DNA of 64,000 bases from Caulobacterales bacterium (GCA_017303355.1 JAFLCU010000008.1:62001-126000), one strand, 5' to 3'; shown: positions 8,883 to 17,893, counted from the stretch's first letter. The notes: a model not told the origin generated them from the sequence alone. Program-made: numbers and translations.

Positions 8883-8895
8883 TGACGTGCCGTCA
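8883..8895. promoter_or_regulatory. Candidate TetR operator
   Basis: The inverted repeat TGACG-TGC-CGTCA lies 48 bp upstream of both the TetR ATG (8834) and the divergent thioesterase ATG (8943). On the minus strand it reads TTGACGGCACGTCATTTT, next to a TTGACA -35-like hexamer. It resembles the palindrome before the diiron gene at 30420-30433, which has a 4-bp spacer. Confidence 0.5.
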
Positions 8896-8942
8896 ATTTC
8901 TGTCAATAGCGCTCAACCCGCACCACTGCTAGCACGGCTTCC

Positions 8943-9440
8943 ATGTCCGACGAAAAGCCACCTCAGGAATATCAGTCCGGCGAGAGCGCGCTGGAGCGTG
9001 TTCAGGCCATGACCAGGTTCACCCCGCTCGCGCAAGCGCTCGGGATCGAAATCACGCGCTTCGAGCGGGGCCGCGTTTGGGGTAAGGTTCCGCACCGTGA
9101 GGAGCTGGTCGGAGATCCTGAAACAGGCGTGATCGCGGGCGGCGTGATCACGACACTGCTCGATCATCTCTGCGGCACGGCCGCCGTTTCGGGCATGAAG
9201 ATTCCTGTGCCGGTCGCCACCATCGATCTGCGCATCGACTACATGCGCCCAGCCACGCCAGGCCAGGACATCCACGCCGAGGCGCATTGCTACAAGCTTG
9301 GCAAAAGCGTCGCCTTTGTGCGCGCGGTGGCTTACGACGACACGCCCGACAATCCGGTGGCGCACGCGGTCGCGGCCTTCATGGTCAATTCGAACAACGG
9401 GCGCAAAATGGGCGCGAACCTGCGGAAGCCGAAATCATGA
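8943..9440 (+). CDS. PaaI-like hotdog-fold acyl-CoA thioesterase
   Basis: A 165-residue single hotdog domain protein with the helix segment GVIAGGVITTLLDHLCGTAAV, corresponding to the HGG...DxxxG region of PaaI-type thioesterases, and the sheet segment IDLRIDYMRPATPGQDI. The family hydrolyses acyl-CoA thioesters. It is the first gene of a tight four-gene run; its stop overlaps the next thioesterase start (ATGA at 9437). The two thioesterases may form a hetero-oligomer (inference). Confidence 0.85.
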   Translation: MSDEKPPQEYQSGESALERVQAMTRFTPLAQALGIEITRFERGRVWGKVPHREELVGDPETGVIAGGVITTLLDHLCGTAAVSGMKIPVPVATIDLRIDYMRPATPGQDIHAEAHCYKLGKSVAFVRAVAYDDTPDNPVAHAVAAFMVNSNNGRKMGANLRKPKS

Positions 9441-9865
9441 GCACGCCGCAAATTCGGGTCGCGGAGGCGATCGCGCGGATTCCGTATGCGAGGTTTCTTG
9501 GTCTGCGCGCCGAGCTTAAGGGCGATGAACTGACGCTCGTCATGCCGTTCGCGCCGCATCTGATTGGAAACCCGGTGCTGCCGGCGCTGCATGGCGGCGT
9601 TGTCGGCGCGCTGATGGAAGTGACGGCGCTGACGCAGCTCGCCATCGCCTCGAAGGCGGAGAAGTTTCCGAAAACCATCGATGTGAACATCGAATATCTG
9701 CGCTCCGGACGCCCCCTCGACACGTACGCGCGGGCGCGTGTCGTCAAGATCGGCCGCCGCATCGCAAACGTGCAAGCCGAAGCCTGGCAAAACGAACGCA
9801 GCCAGCCCATCGCCAGCCTGCATGGGCATTTCATGACGCCGGAAGCGGATGAGCCGAGCGTATAA
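9437..9865 (+). CDS. PaaI-like hotdog-fold thioesterase (second copy)
   Basis: The 142-residue hotdog protein has LPALHGGVVGALMEVTALTQL (HGG motif plus catalytic-type Glu) and the typical sheet IDVNIEYLRSGRP. The ATG at 9437 overlaps the stop of the preceding thioesterase gene. It is clearly a distant paralogue of that gene, retaining the HGG signature that the first copy lacks in exact form. Likely substrates are short or aromatic acyl-CoAs, which cannot be determined from sequence. Confidence 0.85.
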   Translation: MSTPQIRVAEAIARIPYARFLGLRAELKGDELTLVMPFAPHLIGNPVLPALHGGVVGALMEVTALTQLAIASKAEKFPKTIDVNIEYLRSGRPLDTYARARVVKIGRRIANVQAEAWQNERSQPIASLHGHFMTPEADEPSV

Positions 9866-9877
9866 AGGGGACGCGAT

Positions 9878-10516
9878 ATGAGCGAGCTTGTCGTCGTCAC
9901 GTATGATTGGGCGCCGCCGCCGCCACGCGGCTTCGTGCGCGATCTGCGCATACGCTGGGCGCTTGAGGAAGCAGGCCTGCCCTATCGCGTCGAAAGCACG
10001 CCGTTCCGCGATCGCGAGCCCGAGCATTTCGCGCACCAGCCCTTCGGGCAAGTGCCCTGGCTTAAGGATGACGACGTTTCGATTTTCGAGACCGGCGCGA
10101 TCATGCTGCATCTCGGCGCAAAGAGTGAAGCCTTGATGCCGAAGGATGCGCGCGGCCGCGGCGAGGTGACGGAATGGGTGTTCGCCGCGCTCAATTCGGT
10201 GGAGATGGCGAGCCTGCCCTGGGCGCTGCTGCAGTTCTCCGGCGACACCAGCTCACAAGCGTTCCAGCTGTTCGACGATTTCGTCAAAGTGCATCGGCTC
10301 GCGCACCTTGAGCCGATCTTGGCGGAGCGCGAATGGCTCACGAACCGCTTCTCCGTAGCTGATATTCTCATGTCGGATGTGTTGCGGCTGATCGATCGGT
10401 TCGACGGCTTGGCGGCCTTTCCGGCGTGCGGCGCGTATGTCGCGCGCGCCATCGCGCGCCCGTGTTTTCAGAAAGCTCTCGCCGATCAAATGGCGCATTT
10501 CGCGAAAGCAGATTGA
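9878..10516 (+). CDS. Glutathione S-transferase family protein
   Basis: A 212-residue two-domain GST. The N-terminal thioredoxin-like half includes GQVPWLKDDDVSIFETGAIMLHL, where the cis-proline and the ES/ET glutathione-contact motif are recognisable. The C-terminal half is all-helical, with the N-capping-like segment RFSVADILMSDVLRL. It follows the thioesterases after 12 bp and overlaps the next gene by one base (TGATG). A detoxification or conjugate-processing role is likely; the electrophilic substrate is unknown. Confidence 0.88.
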   Translation: MSELVVVTYDWAPPPPRGFVRDLRIRWALEEAGLPYRVESTPFRDREPEHFAHQPFGQVPWLKDDDVSIFETGAIMLHLGAKSEALMPKDARGRGEVTEWVFAALNSVEMASLPWALLQFSGDTSSQAFQLFDDFVKVHRLAHLEPILAEREWLTNRFSVADILMSDVLRLIDRFDGLAAFPACGAYVARAIARPCFQKALADQMAHFAKAD

Positions 10517-11208
10517 TGGCGCTTCCGCTGCAGGCTTTCGGCGACAATATCTGGATCGCGGACGGCCCGATCGTCGAAAGCGCGGGTTTTGCCTATCCGA
10601 CGCGCATGGCGGCCATACGCCTGGATAGTGGCAAGCTCTTCCTTTGGTCGCCCATTGCGCTGACCCCGGAGCTACGCACCGCCATCGAAGCGCTCGGCGC
10701 GGTGCGCTTCATCGTGACACCCACATGCATGCACTACGTCGCACTGCCCGATTGGCGCGCGGCGTATCCGAACGCTGTGCTCTATGCCGCGCCTGGCTCG
10801 CGCACACGGGCGAAACACATCGCCTTTGACGCGGACCTATCCGACGACGCGCCGCCGGAATGGGCTGGGCGAATTGATCAAGCCCTCATGCGCGGCAACG
10901 CCATCGCGACGGAGGCGGTGTTCTTCCATCGCCAAAGCGGCACGGCGCTGTTCGCTGACCTTTTGCAGAATTTTCCGCCGGATTGGTTCAAAGGCTGGCG
11001 CGGACTTGTCGCGCGCATGGACGGCATGATCGGCCCCGCGCCGCAAGTCCCGCAAAAATTCCGCCTCGCCTTCACGGACCGCAAAGCCGCGCGCGCGAGC
11101 TTGCGACGTATCGAGAACTGGCCGGTTGAAAAAATCCTGATGGCGCACGGCGCGCCGGTGACGCAAAACGCGCGCGCCTTTCTGACGCGCGCGTTTCATT
11201 GGCTCTAA
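10516..11208 (+). CDS. DUF4336-like protein (metallo-beta-lactamase-like fold without its metal ligands)
   Basis: This 230-residue protein resembles DUF4336, a lactamase-fold family. Where true metallo-hydrolases have HxHxDH, this sequence has VTPTCMHYVALPDW, so the di-metal centre is not conserved in that form. Other recognisable segments are DNIWIADGPIV, SGTALFADLLQNFP and KILMAHGAPV. The ATG at 10516 overlaps the GST stop, so it is the last gene of the thioesterase/GST operon. Biochemical activity is unknown. Confidence 0.75.
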   Translation: MALPLQAFGDNIWIADGPIVESAGFAYPTRMAAIRLDSGKLFLWSPIALTPELRTAIEALGAVRFIVTPTCMHYVALPDWRAAYPNAVLYAAPGSRTRAKHIAFDADLSDDAPPEWAGRIDQALMRGNAIATEAVFFHRQSGTALFADLLQNFPPDWFKGWRGLVARMDGMIGPAPQVPQKFRLAFTDRKAARASLRRIENWPVEKILMAHGAPVTQNARAFLTRAFHWL

Positions 11209-11218
11209 CACTGCTCAC

Positions 11219-11311
11219 TCAGTTCAGCACACCGAACAAGAAGAGCAGAATGATGATCGGCAGCGGAATGCCGATGACCCAGAGGAGACAGCCTTTGCCG
11301 AGTTCTTCCAT
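11219..11311 (-). CDS. 30-residue single-span membrane protein
   Basis: The reading frame gives MEELGKGCLLWVIGIP followed by LPIIILLFLFGVLN. It has a charged N-terminus, one strongly hydrophobic span and no tail. GAGGAGAGG sits 8 bases before the ATG, a near-perfect Shine-Dalgarno sequence. It lies 12 bp downstream of the membrane-protein gene 11324-11974 on the same strand, so the two are likely co-transcribed. I do not know the family. Confidence 0.65.
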   Translation of the reverse strand: MEELGKGCLLWVIGIPLPIIILLFLFGVLN

Positions 11312-11323
11312 GACGGCCTCTCC

Positions 11324-11974
11324 TCAAATCTTCGGCGCGGTTTGATAAGCGACGCTGTCGTCGAGACGCGGGCGCGTTTCCCATTTCGGATGATGCGAGC
11401 CGAGCCAACCGCCAGCGATCGCGCCGGCAAGGCCCAAGCTCAACGCACCGACCGTCCACCACGAAAGCGCCGCGAGCGCATCGGCCGTATCCTCGGCGGT
11501 GGCGAGATCGCTCGGGTTGGCGCCTTGGCCATCAGTCGCATCGCTTAATTCGCCGATCGTCTCGGCCACGCCTGACGGCAACGCATCGCCGCTCACGGCC
11601 TGGCCGGCGGCGAATGTCGCCAACGAGACCGCGACAGCGACGGCGAACGCCCAGACCATGAAGCCTGTAAGCAAGCCGCCGAAATGATCCGGGTAGCGCG
11701 AGCCGCGCGCGGCGACATAGGCGCCGACTTGAAACGCCACCAGCTGCGCGAACATCACGTACAAGCCGCCGCCGATCGAGATCGTCTCGTCCTGCGCGTT
11801 GATCTCGTAGGGATTGAACGCGGACGCGCCGATGGCGAGGCCAAGCACGTTCAGCAGAAAGCCAATCGCGATCGCCGCCACCGCGCCGGCGATAATCGTG
11901 GACCATTGAATGAGCGGATGCGCGTAATGGCGCCCCGCGATCGTGTAATCGGGATCAAATCTGTAGGCGACCAT
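11324..11974 (-). CDS. Multi-pass membrane protein of unknown function
   Basis: This 216-residue protein has likely spans near residues 20-45 (IQWSTIIAGAVAAIAIGFLLNVLGLAIG), 65-87, 100-125 (GLLTGFMVWAFAVAVAVSLATF) and 170-192 (ALSWWTVGALSLGLAGAIAGGWLG). An Asp/Ala-rich loop lies before the last span. The ATG at 11974 is preceded by GGAGGG with correct spacing. The layout resembles small envelope proteins seen widely in alphaproteobacteria, but I cannot name a function. Confidence 0.8.
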   Translation of the reverse strand: MVAYRFDPDYTIAGRHYAHPLIQWSTIIAGAVAAIAIGFLLNVLGLAIGASAFNPYEINAQDETISIGGGLYVMFAQLVAFQVGAYVAARGSRYPDHFGGLLTGFMVWAFAVAVAVSLATFAAGQAVSGDALPSGVAETIGELSDATDGQGANPSDLATAEDTADALAALSWWTVGALSLGLAGAIAGGWLGSHHPKWETRPRLDDSVAYQTAPKI

Positions 11975-12050
11975 CGCGTCCCTCCGGTCGAAATGCGACT
12001 GGAGCGGTAACGTAACGCCGCGAGCTTTGGTTCCCGCGCGCCGCCGGGAG

Positions 12051-12926
12051 CTACGTATTCTTGCGTCGCACCAGGGCTGAATAGCCATGCACCAGCGCTT
12101 CGCACACGGCGGCCGGCTTGTATTGGATGCCGGCGATTTCCTTGATCGGCGTCACTTCCGCCGCCGAGCCAGTGAGGAAGGCTTCGGAGAATGTCGCCAA
12201 TTCGTTCGGGAAGATAGCGCGCTCGACCACCTCATAGCCCTTCTCACGCGCCAGCTTGATCACGGTTTGACGCGTGAAGCCGTTGAGAAAGCAATCCGGC
12301 GTCGGCGTGTGGATCACGCCGTCGCGCACGAAGAAAATGTTGGCGCCGGTGGCTTCGGCGATCTGGCCGCGCCAATCGAACATCAGCGCGTCATTGAAGC
12401 CGCAATCCTCGGCGGCATGCTTGGAGAGCGTGCAGATCATGTAGAGACCCGCCGCCTTCGAATTGCACGGCGCCGTATCGGGCGCTGGCCTGCGCCATGG
12501 CGCGATCATCAGGCGAATGCCGGCCATCTTGTCGGCGAAATAATCGCCCCATTGCCAAGTCGCGATCGCGGTGTGGATCGTGTTGGTCTTGGCCGACACG
12601 CCCAATTGCTCTGAACCGCGCCAGGCCAGCGCGCGCACATAGGCGTCGCCGAAGCCCATCTTGTTGATCAGCTCAGTCTTGGCGCGATCGATTTCCTCGG
12701 CCGCGTACGGGATGCTGAAGCCAAGAATTTTCGCCGACTTGTGCAGACGCTCGCTATGATCGCGGCTCTTGAAGATCGTGCCGTCATAGGCGCGCTCACC
12801 CTCGAACACGCAGGAGGCGTAGTGCATGGCGTGCGTGAGTACGTGGACCTTAGCCTCGCGCTGGGGCACGAATTCCCCGTCCATCCACACCCAACCGTCG
12901 CGGTCGTGGAAAGGCGCTGCGGCCAT
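12051..12926 (-). CDS. ilvE: Branched-chain amino acid aminotransferase
   Basis: This 291-residue class IV PLP aminotransferase performs the last step of Val, Leu and Ile synthesis, using glutamate and the 2-oxo acids. Motifs include the active-site Lys segment CNSKAAGLYMICTLSK, FDWRGQIAEATGANIFFV (E-x-x-G-x-N), and FLTGSAAEVTPI near the C-terminus. GAGGAAGAGATC precedes the ATG. It diverges from the two-component system at 13087. A TTGACA hexamer on the minus strand near 13014-13019 may be its -35 element. Confidence 0.93.
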   Translation of the reverse strand: MAAAPFHDRDGWVWMDGEFVPQREAKVHVLTHAMHYASCVFEGERAYDGTIFKSRDHSERLHKSAKILGFSIPYAAEEIDRAKTELINKMGFGDAYVRALAWRGSEQLGVSAKTNTIHTAIATWQWGDYFADKMAGIRLMIAPWRRPAPDTAPCNSKAAGLYMICTLSKHAAEDCGFNDALMFDWRGQIAEATGANIFFVRDGVIHTPTPDCFLNGFTRQTVIKLAREKGYEVVERAIFPNELATFSEAFLTGSAAEVTPIKEIAGIQYKPAAVCEALVHGYSALVRRKNT

Positions 12927-13086
12927 GATCTCTTCCTCTTGCTATGATGGCTCGACGCGAGCCCTGAATGATTTGGGTTGATTTTTATGAATATTGGGCG
13001 ATGGGCGCTATACCTGTCAACAACACCCCAATAAACTTGCAAATCCTTGCCCTAAAACAGCCGATTATGCGAGCAACTGAACCGGC

Positions 13087-13794
13087 ATGAACACCGCCCC
13101 CGCCTTCGACGCGCTGGATCGCCCCCCGCATCTCCTGCTGGTGGACGACGACGACCGCATCCGCGAGCTGCTCAAGCGCTATCTAGCGCAAGCTGGCGCG
13201 CGCGTCTCCGCCGCCGCTGACGCAGCCAGCGCCCGCAAGCTTTTGGGCGCCATGGATTTCGACCTTCTCATCCTCGACGTGATGATGCCGGTGGAGGATG
13301 GGTTTTCGCTGGCCGAGAGCGTGCGCAAGAATTCCAAGGTGCCGATCGTGCTGCTGACTGCGCGCGGCCTGGCCGAGGATCGCATTCGCGGCCTTTCCAT
13401 TGGCGCTGATGATTATGTGGCCAAACCGTTCGAGCCGGCGGAATTGGCGCTGCGCGTGAACGCCATCCTGCGCCGCACCGTCGCCAGTCGCGGCGAGGCG
13501 CCGGAATTGCTCACCTTCGGCCCCTTCTCATTCAATAGCGCGCGGGGCGAATTGCAGCGCGAGGGCGCGCCGGTGCGGCTGACGGAAGCTGAAGTGGCGA
13601 TGCTGCGCGTGCTGGCGGCGCGGCCAGGCGAAGTGATCAGCCGCGAGGACTTGGCGAAGAAAACTGGCGCTGGGCTTGAGCGCTCGGTCGATGTGCAGGT
13701 CACCCGGCTGCGGCGCAAGATGGAGCTAGACCCGCGCGCCCCAGTCTATCTGCAGACGGTGCGCGGCATTGGCTACAGGCTCGCGGCCGACTGA
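13087..13794 (+). CDS. OmpR/PhoB-family response regulator
   Basis: A 235-residue regulator. The receiver domain (about 15-130) has VDDDDR, phosphoacceptor LLILDVMMPVEDG, VLLTARG and DYVAKPFEP. The C-terminal winged helix (about 140-233) ends YLQTVRGIGYRL. It is complete and should be phosphorylatable. The stop overlaps the kinase start by 1 bp (TGATG at 13792-13796), so regulator and kinase are co-translated. The stimulus and regulon are unknown; it diverges from ilvE. Confidence 0.93.
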   Translation: MNTAPAFDALDRPPHLLLVDDDDRIRELLKRYLAQAGARVSAAADAASARKLLGAMDFDLLILDVMMPVEDGFSLAESVRKNSKVPIVLLTARGLAEDRIRGLSIGADDYVAKPFEPAELALRVNAILRRTVASRGEAPELLTFGPFSFNSARGELQREGAPVRLTEAEVAMLRVLAARPGEVISREDLAKKTGAGLERSVDVQVTRLRRKMELDPRAPVYLQTVRGIGYRLAAD

Positions 13795-15125
13795 TGAGCC
13801 AGCCGACCTTCAGATTGCGCGATATCCTGCCGAAGGGTTTGTACTGGCGCACGCTGCTGATCATTGTGGCGCCGGCGGCGCTGCTGCAGCTCATCATCAC
13901 GCTCGTTTTTCTCGACGATCACTGGCAAGCCACGTCCAAGCGCATGAGTCAGGGCGTGGCGGCTGACGTGGCGCTGATCATTCAGCTCTATGAGCGCGAT
14001 CCGAGCGCGGAAAGCTTTGCCGAATTGCAGCGCATGGCGCGCCGGCCCTTGCGTCTCGATATCGAGCTCCAACCCAACGCGCCACTCGACATCCCGCGCT
14101 GCCGCGCCAATGGATCGGTGCTTGATCGCTATTTGACGCGCGATCTGGAAAACCAGATCGGACGCGATATTTGGTACGATTCCACCTGCCCCGGCACGCA
14201 AGTGCTGATCCGTGTGCCGACGGACAATGGCGTGCTGCAATTGCGTGCGTTCCGCGATCGCGTGCAGGCGCGCTCAGGGCCGCTGTTCGTGGCCTGGATT
14301 TCGGGCGCGACGATCTTCTTGATCGTGGTGTCGGTGATCTTCATCCGCAATCAGGTACGCCCCATCGAACAACTGGCGCTGGCGATGGAGCAATTCGGAC
14401 GCGGCGAAGATGCAGGTCATTTCCGCGTACGCGGCGCGCGCGAGGTGCGGGGGGCGACGCACGCTTTCTTCGACATGCGTCAGCGCATCCGCCGCCACAT
14501 CGAGCAGCGCTCGCAATTGCTGGCCGGCGTCAGCCACGATCTGCGCACGCCGCTGACGCGGCTGAAGCTGCAATTCGCGCTCATGCCGCCCTCGCCCGAG
14601 ATCGAAGACGCCAAGCGCGATCTCGCCGAGATGGAGCAAACGCTCGACGAATATCTGGCCTTCGCGAAGGGGCTGACGGATGAGGCGCCCGAGCAGGTCG
14701 ATCTCGCCAAGCTCGCCGAGGAGGTTGTCGCCGATACGCGGCGTACTGGCGCGGACGTGACGATCGAAACCGAAGGCGACGCGGCCGCCGCCGGCCGCGC
14801 GCGCGGCTTGAAGCGCTGCCTCGCCAATTTAATCGACAACGCCGCCGCGCACGGCGACAAGGTGCGCGTCAGCGTCAAGGGTCAAGAAAGCACGATCCTG
14901 GTTGTCGTGGAGGACAACGGCCCGGGCATCCCCGAAGAGCTTTACGAGGAAGCCTTCCGCCCGTTCTCACGGCTGGATGAAACCCGCTCGCGCAACCAAA
15001 AAGGTGTCGGCCTGGGGCTCGCCATCGCGCGCGACGTGGCCCGCTCGCACGGCGGCGACATCAGCTTGAGTCGCAGCGACCTTGGGGGCCTGAAGGCGAC
15101 CCTTCGGCTACCTCGTCCGGCATGA
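13794..15125 (+). CDS. Sensor histidine kinase, EnvZ-like topology
   Basis: The 443-residue kinase has TM1 (about 22-45, TLLIIVAPAALLQLIITLVFL), a periplasmic domain of about 115 residues, and TM2 (about 163-185). A HAMP domain begins RNQVRPIEQL, the H-box is GVSHDLRTPLTRLKLQF, the N-box is CLANLIDNAAAHG, and the ATP lid has DNGPGIPEE and GVGLGLAIARDV. All catalytic motifs are present. It is the partner of the OmpR-type regulator immediately upstream. The periplasmic domain is not one I recognise. Confidence 0.93.
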   Translation: MSQPTFRLRDILPKGLYWRTLLIIVAPAALLQLIITLVFLDDHWQATSKRMSQGVAADVALIIQLYERDPSAESFAELQRMARRPLRLDIELQPNAPLDIPRCRANGSVLDRYLTRDLENQIGRDIWYDSTCPGTQVLIRVPTDNGVLQLRAFRDRVQARSGPLFVAWISGATIFLIVVSVIFIRNQVRPIEQLALAMEQFGRGEDAGHFRVRGAREVRGATHAFFDMRQRIRRHIEQRSQLLAGVSHDLRTPLTRLKLQFALMPPSPEIEDAKRDLAEMEQTLDEYLAFAKGLTDEAPEQVDLAKLAEEVVADTRRTGADVTIETEGDAAAAGRARGLKRCLANLIDNAAAHGDKVRVSVKGQESTILVVVEDNGPGIPEELYEEAFRPFSRLDETRSRNQKGVGLGLAIARDVARSHGGDISLSRSDLGGLKATLRLPRPA

Positions 15126-15270
15126 GGCTGTGAATAAGCTGTGAGTATTCAACGCTTCCGGCCCTGCGGCGCCAGCTCTGCGCCTCGGCGCTTCCAAACT
15201 GCGCGGGAATTTATAAAGTCGCGCCCGCTGGCCGGGGCGTTCCCGCACAGCCCCAACGAGCTTTAGACCC

Positions 15271-16629
15271 ATGGATCAAGGCGAGCGGTACGACCGCGCC
15301 CGCATTTGCATCGATTTCGGCACCGCCTTGTCCAAGGCGTCGCTGTGCCTTGATCCGCTGCTGCCGCTCGAAATGGGCGTGAAGCCGCTGCCGATCGGCG
15401 CCATCGCGCGCGGCGAGCACCCGCTGCTGACGCCTTCCGTGCTCTACGTGGATGGCGGGCGATTGTATTTCGGGCCGATGGCGCTCGATCACGCGCGGCG
15501 GGGCATCGATGCGCAGCGCGATCCGCTGCTGTCGTTCAAGACCGTGCTTGGCGCGAGCAATGTGCAAGCCGCACTCGCCGCGAAGCTGCGCCCCTCGATG
15601 GACCCCACCGGCACCTTCATCAATCGCGACGCGCTGGTGATGTACCTGGCGTACCTCGACCAATTGATCCGCGAAGCGATCGAACTGGCGCCGAACATCC
15701 CGAACGAAGTGGCGAATGCACGCCGCCGCTATACGAGCCCAGTTTGGAAACCCGGCAGCGGCGATGACAAGGTGTTCGAGGCGATCTTCAACGAGGCCGC
15801 CGCGGTATCGCAGCGTCTCGGCAAGCTGTTCCATGCGCAGGAAGGCATCTCGATCGCGCAGTGCAAAGACGCATTGGATAAAGCCGCGGCCCAGCCGGGC
15901 AATGGTTTGCTGGAAACCGGCATTTTCGAACCGCACGCCGCGGCGGCCACGGCGCTTGCCTTCACCAGCATGCCGACGCGCTTCGTGCTGGTGTTCGACA
16001 TGGGCGCCGGCACTGTCGATTTCGCGGCGTTCGAGTTCGACGAAAGCACCGATCCGCCCGCGCTCACCGAAATCAAGGAAGCGCGCCAGTGCAGCGCGCT
16101 GGCGGGCGACGAAATCGACCGCATCCTGATCGAACTCTACATCCGCAAGCGCGGCGGCGAGAAATCACGCGAGGATGAGCTGCGCCTGTTGCGCACCGCC
16201 CGCCTCTCGGCGCGCGAGATGAAGAAAGAGCTCTTCACCACCGGCAAGACCTCGTTGAAGACTGGCGGCTTGATGGCGACGACGATCCGCATCAACGAGC
16301 TGATGGAAGACCAGAGCTTCCGCACCTATCTAACGGCGCTGCGCAACACGATGGCGGCGAGCCTGAACATCGTGCTGCAGCGGGCCGAGGCCGTCGGCGC
16401 CAATGTGGTGGATGTCGTGCTCGCGGGCGGCGGCTCGAACCTGCCGTTCATGGGCGATCTCGTCCGCAGCGCGGGCCAAGTGCGTCAGCATAATATCACG
16501 CTGCGCGCCGGGCCTTTGTCGCCAGCCAACCCGCTCTACAATAGCGTGGACGTGGGCCTGCGCGACGTCTTCCCGCAAATCTCGATGTCAGTCGGCGGCG
16601 CGCTCGTGGAAATGATGCCGGCGCGCTAG
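15271..16629 (+). CDS. Hsp70-like ATPase domain protein without a substrate-binding domain
   Basis: This 452-residue actin/Hsp70-fold protein has phosphate-1 motif CIDFGTALSK, phosphate-2 motif VFDMGAGTVDFAAFEF and adenosine motif VVLAGGGSNLPFM. The usual DnaK beta-sandwich and lid are absent: the protein ends about 60 residues after the adenosine motif. It also has an unusual middle stretch around residues 100-190. Relatives act as stand-alone ATPases or scaffolds of largely unknown role. It lies 145 bp after the histidine kinase and overlaps the end of the convergent reductase gene. No co-chaperone gene is nearby. Confidence 0.8.
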   Translation: MDQGERYDRARICIDFGTALSKASLCLDPLLPLEMGVKPLPIGAIARGEHPLLTPSVLYVDGGRLYFGPMALDHARRGIDAQRDPLLSFKTVLGASNVQAALAAKLRPSMDPTGTFINRDALVMYLAYLDQLIREAIELAPNIPNEVANARRRYTSPVWKPGSGDDKVFEAIFNEAAAVSQRLGKLFHAQEGISIAQCKDALDKAAAQPGNGLLETGIFEPHAAAATALAFTSMPTRFVLVFDMGAGTVDFAAFEFDESTDPPALTEIKEARQCSALAGDEIDRILIELYIRKRGGEKSREDELRLLRTARLSAREMKKELFTTGKTSLKTGGLMATTIRINELMEDQSFRTYLTALRNTMAASLNIVLQRAEAVGANVVDVVLAGGGSNLPFMGDLVRSAGQVRQHNITLRAGPLSPANPLYNSVDVGLRDVFPQISMSVGGALVEMMPAR

Positions 16630-17711
16630 GCCGCGTCCTCGGCGACGAAGCCCTTCCAGGTGCGCATGTAGTTCACGAAAACCTCGCCCAGCGCTTCACC
16701 GCGGAGATAATCGGCCGTGACGGGCGTGGTGATCGGCGTGAACCCGGGATCGGCTTCGACACGCTTTGGGAAATCGTGGTGCAGGATGGCGCCGCGGCCG
16801 ATCACGACAAAATCCAAGCCCTCGGCCATGCAGCGCGCGACTTGTTCACCCGTCATGATCTTTCCGGCCGCGCCCAGGCGCACCTTGCCGCGATCAAGCG
16901 CCGTGAAGACCTGCAGCAACGTCTGCCCTTTGAGACGCTCGTCGAGCGGTTCCTTGAAGACATCCCAAAGAGACATATCCAGATAATCGATCTTGCTTTC
17001 GCGCATCAGCCTCTGCGCCAAATCGCGGATTTCGACGATGTCCATATCAAAACGCTCGGGCGAGAGCCGGACGCCGAGCGAGAAGCCGGGTTTCGTCGCC
17101 GCGCGCACGCCGTCGATGATTTCATCGAGAAAGCGCGCGCGATTATCGGCGGAGCCGCCGTATTGGTCGGTGCGCTTGTTGATGCCGGCGCTCAAGAACT
17201 GGCAGATCAGGTAGCCGTGCGCGCCGTGAAGCTCCACGCCGTCGAAACCCGCCCGCTCGGCGCGTTGCGGGGCGGCGATGAAAGCATCGCGCGCCTCGTG
17301 CACCTCGTCGTGCGTCATCGCCCGAGCTTTGAATTCTTCATTGTCCGAAGGGCAGAGCGGCGCATGGCCGATGATGTTCGCGGGCGAGCGCATGCCGGAA
17401 TGATGCAACTGGCCCACGGCGTGCGTGTTGTGCTGCTTCAAGCCGGCGGCGAGCCGCTTTAGGCCGTCGAGGTGCTTGTCATCGTGGAAGCCGAGTTGAC
17501 CGGGAAAACCGAGGCCACTCGGCAACACGGAGGCCGCGCACGTCATGGTGAGACCAAAGCCGCCTTCGGCGCGTTTGGTCAGCCATTTGTATTCGTCCTC
17601 GCTGAGGACGCCGTCCGCGCCGCTTTGGAGATTGGTCAGCGGCGCCAGCATGAAGCGGTTCTTCAGCGTGGCGCCGGATTGCAGGGTGAGCGGTTCGAAC
17701 AAATTGGCCAT
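16626..17711 (-). CDS. NADH:flavin oxidoreductase, Old Yellow Enzyme family
   Basis: This roughly 361-residue FMN enzyme starts MANLFEPLTLQSGATLKNRF, the usual OYE opening, and has HSGMR, LHGAHGYLICQFLSAGINKRTDQYGGSADNRARF, and the C-terminal GKIMTGEQVARCMAEGLDFVVIGRGAIL. The YGGS/R FMN-binding region is intact. The family reduces activated C=C bonds with NAD(P)H. The ATG at 17711 fits the family start; a GTG at 17729 would add six residues, and neither has a clear ribosome site. A dispersed repeat lies upstream at 17768-17888. Confidence 0.9.
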   Translation of the reverse strand: MANLFEPLTLQSGATLKNRFMLAPLTNLQSGADGVLSEDEYKWLTKRAEGGFGLTMTCAASVLPSGLGFPGQLGFHDDKHLDGLKRLAAGLKQHNTHAVGQLHHSGMRSPANIIGHAPLCPSDNEEFKARAMTHDEVHEARDAFIAAPQRAERAGFDGVELHGAHGYLICQFLSAGINKRTDQYGGSADNRARFLDEIIDGVRAATKPGFSLGVRLSPERFDMDIVEIRDLAQRLMRESKIDYLDMSLWDVFKEPLDERLKGQTLLQVFTALDRGKVRLGAAGKIMTGEQVARCMAEGLDFVVIGRGAILHHDFPKRVEADPGFTPITTPVTADYLRGEALGEVFVNYMRTWKGFVAEDAA

Positions 17712-17767
17712 GGGGCGAAACTTAGGCACGGAGGCTACGCTCCGCCAAGGCGCCGTTACGGGATATG

Positions 17768-17888
17768 GCTCCCCCGTTCGCAGGGGAGCTTGTCGCGAAG
17801 CGACCGAGGGGTAGAGAAGCGCGCGGTTGGCGGAGTTTCCCCCTCCGCATCGCTGCGCTCAGCACCTTCCCCGCATGCGGGGGAGGAT
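17768..17888. repeat. Dispersed element, family 2 copy C
   Basis: This roughly 121-bp element has hairpin ends (GCTCCCCC-GTTCGCA-GGGGAGC and CCCCGCATGCGGGG). Its interior contains GTCGCGAAGCGAC and ATCGCTGCGCTCAGC. It is clearly homologous to copy D at 58071-58183. Its right end lies 5 bp from the stop codon of the minus-strand gene 17894-18112. Confidence 0.85.
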
Positions 17889-17893
17889 AGATG

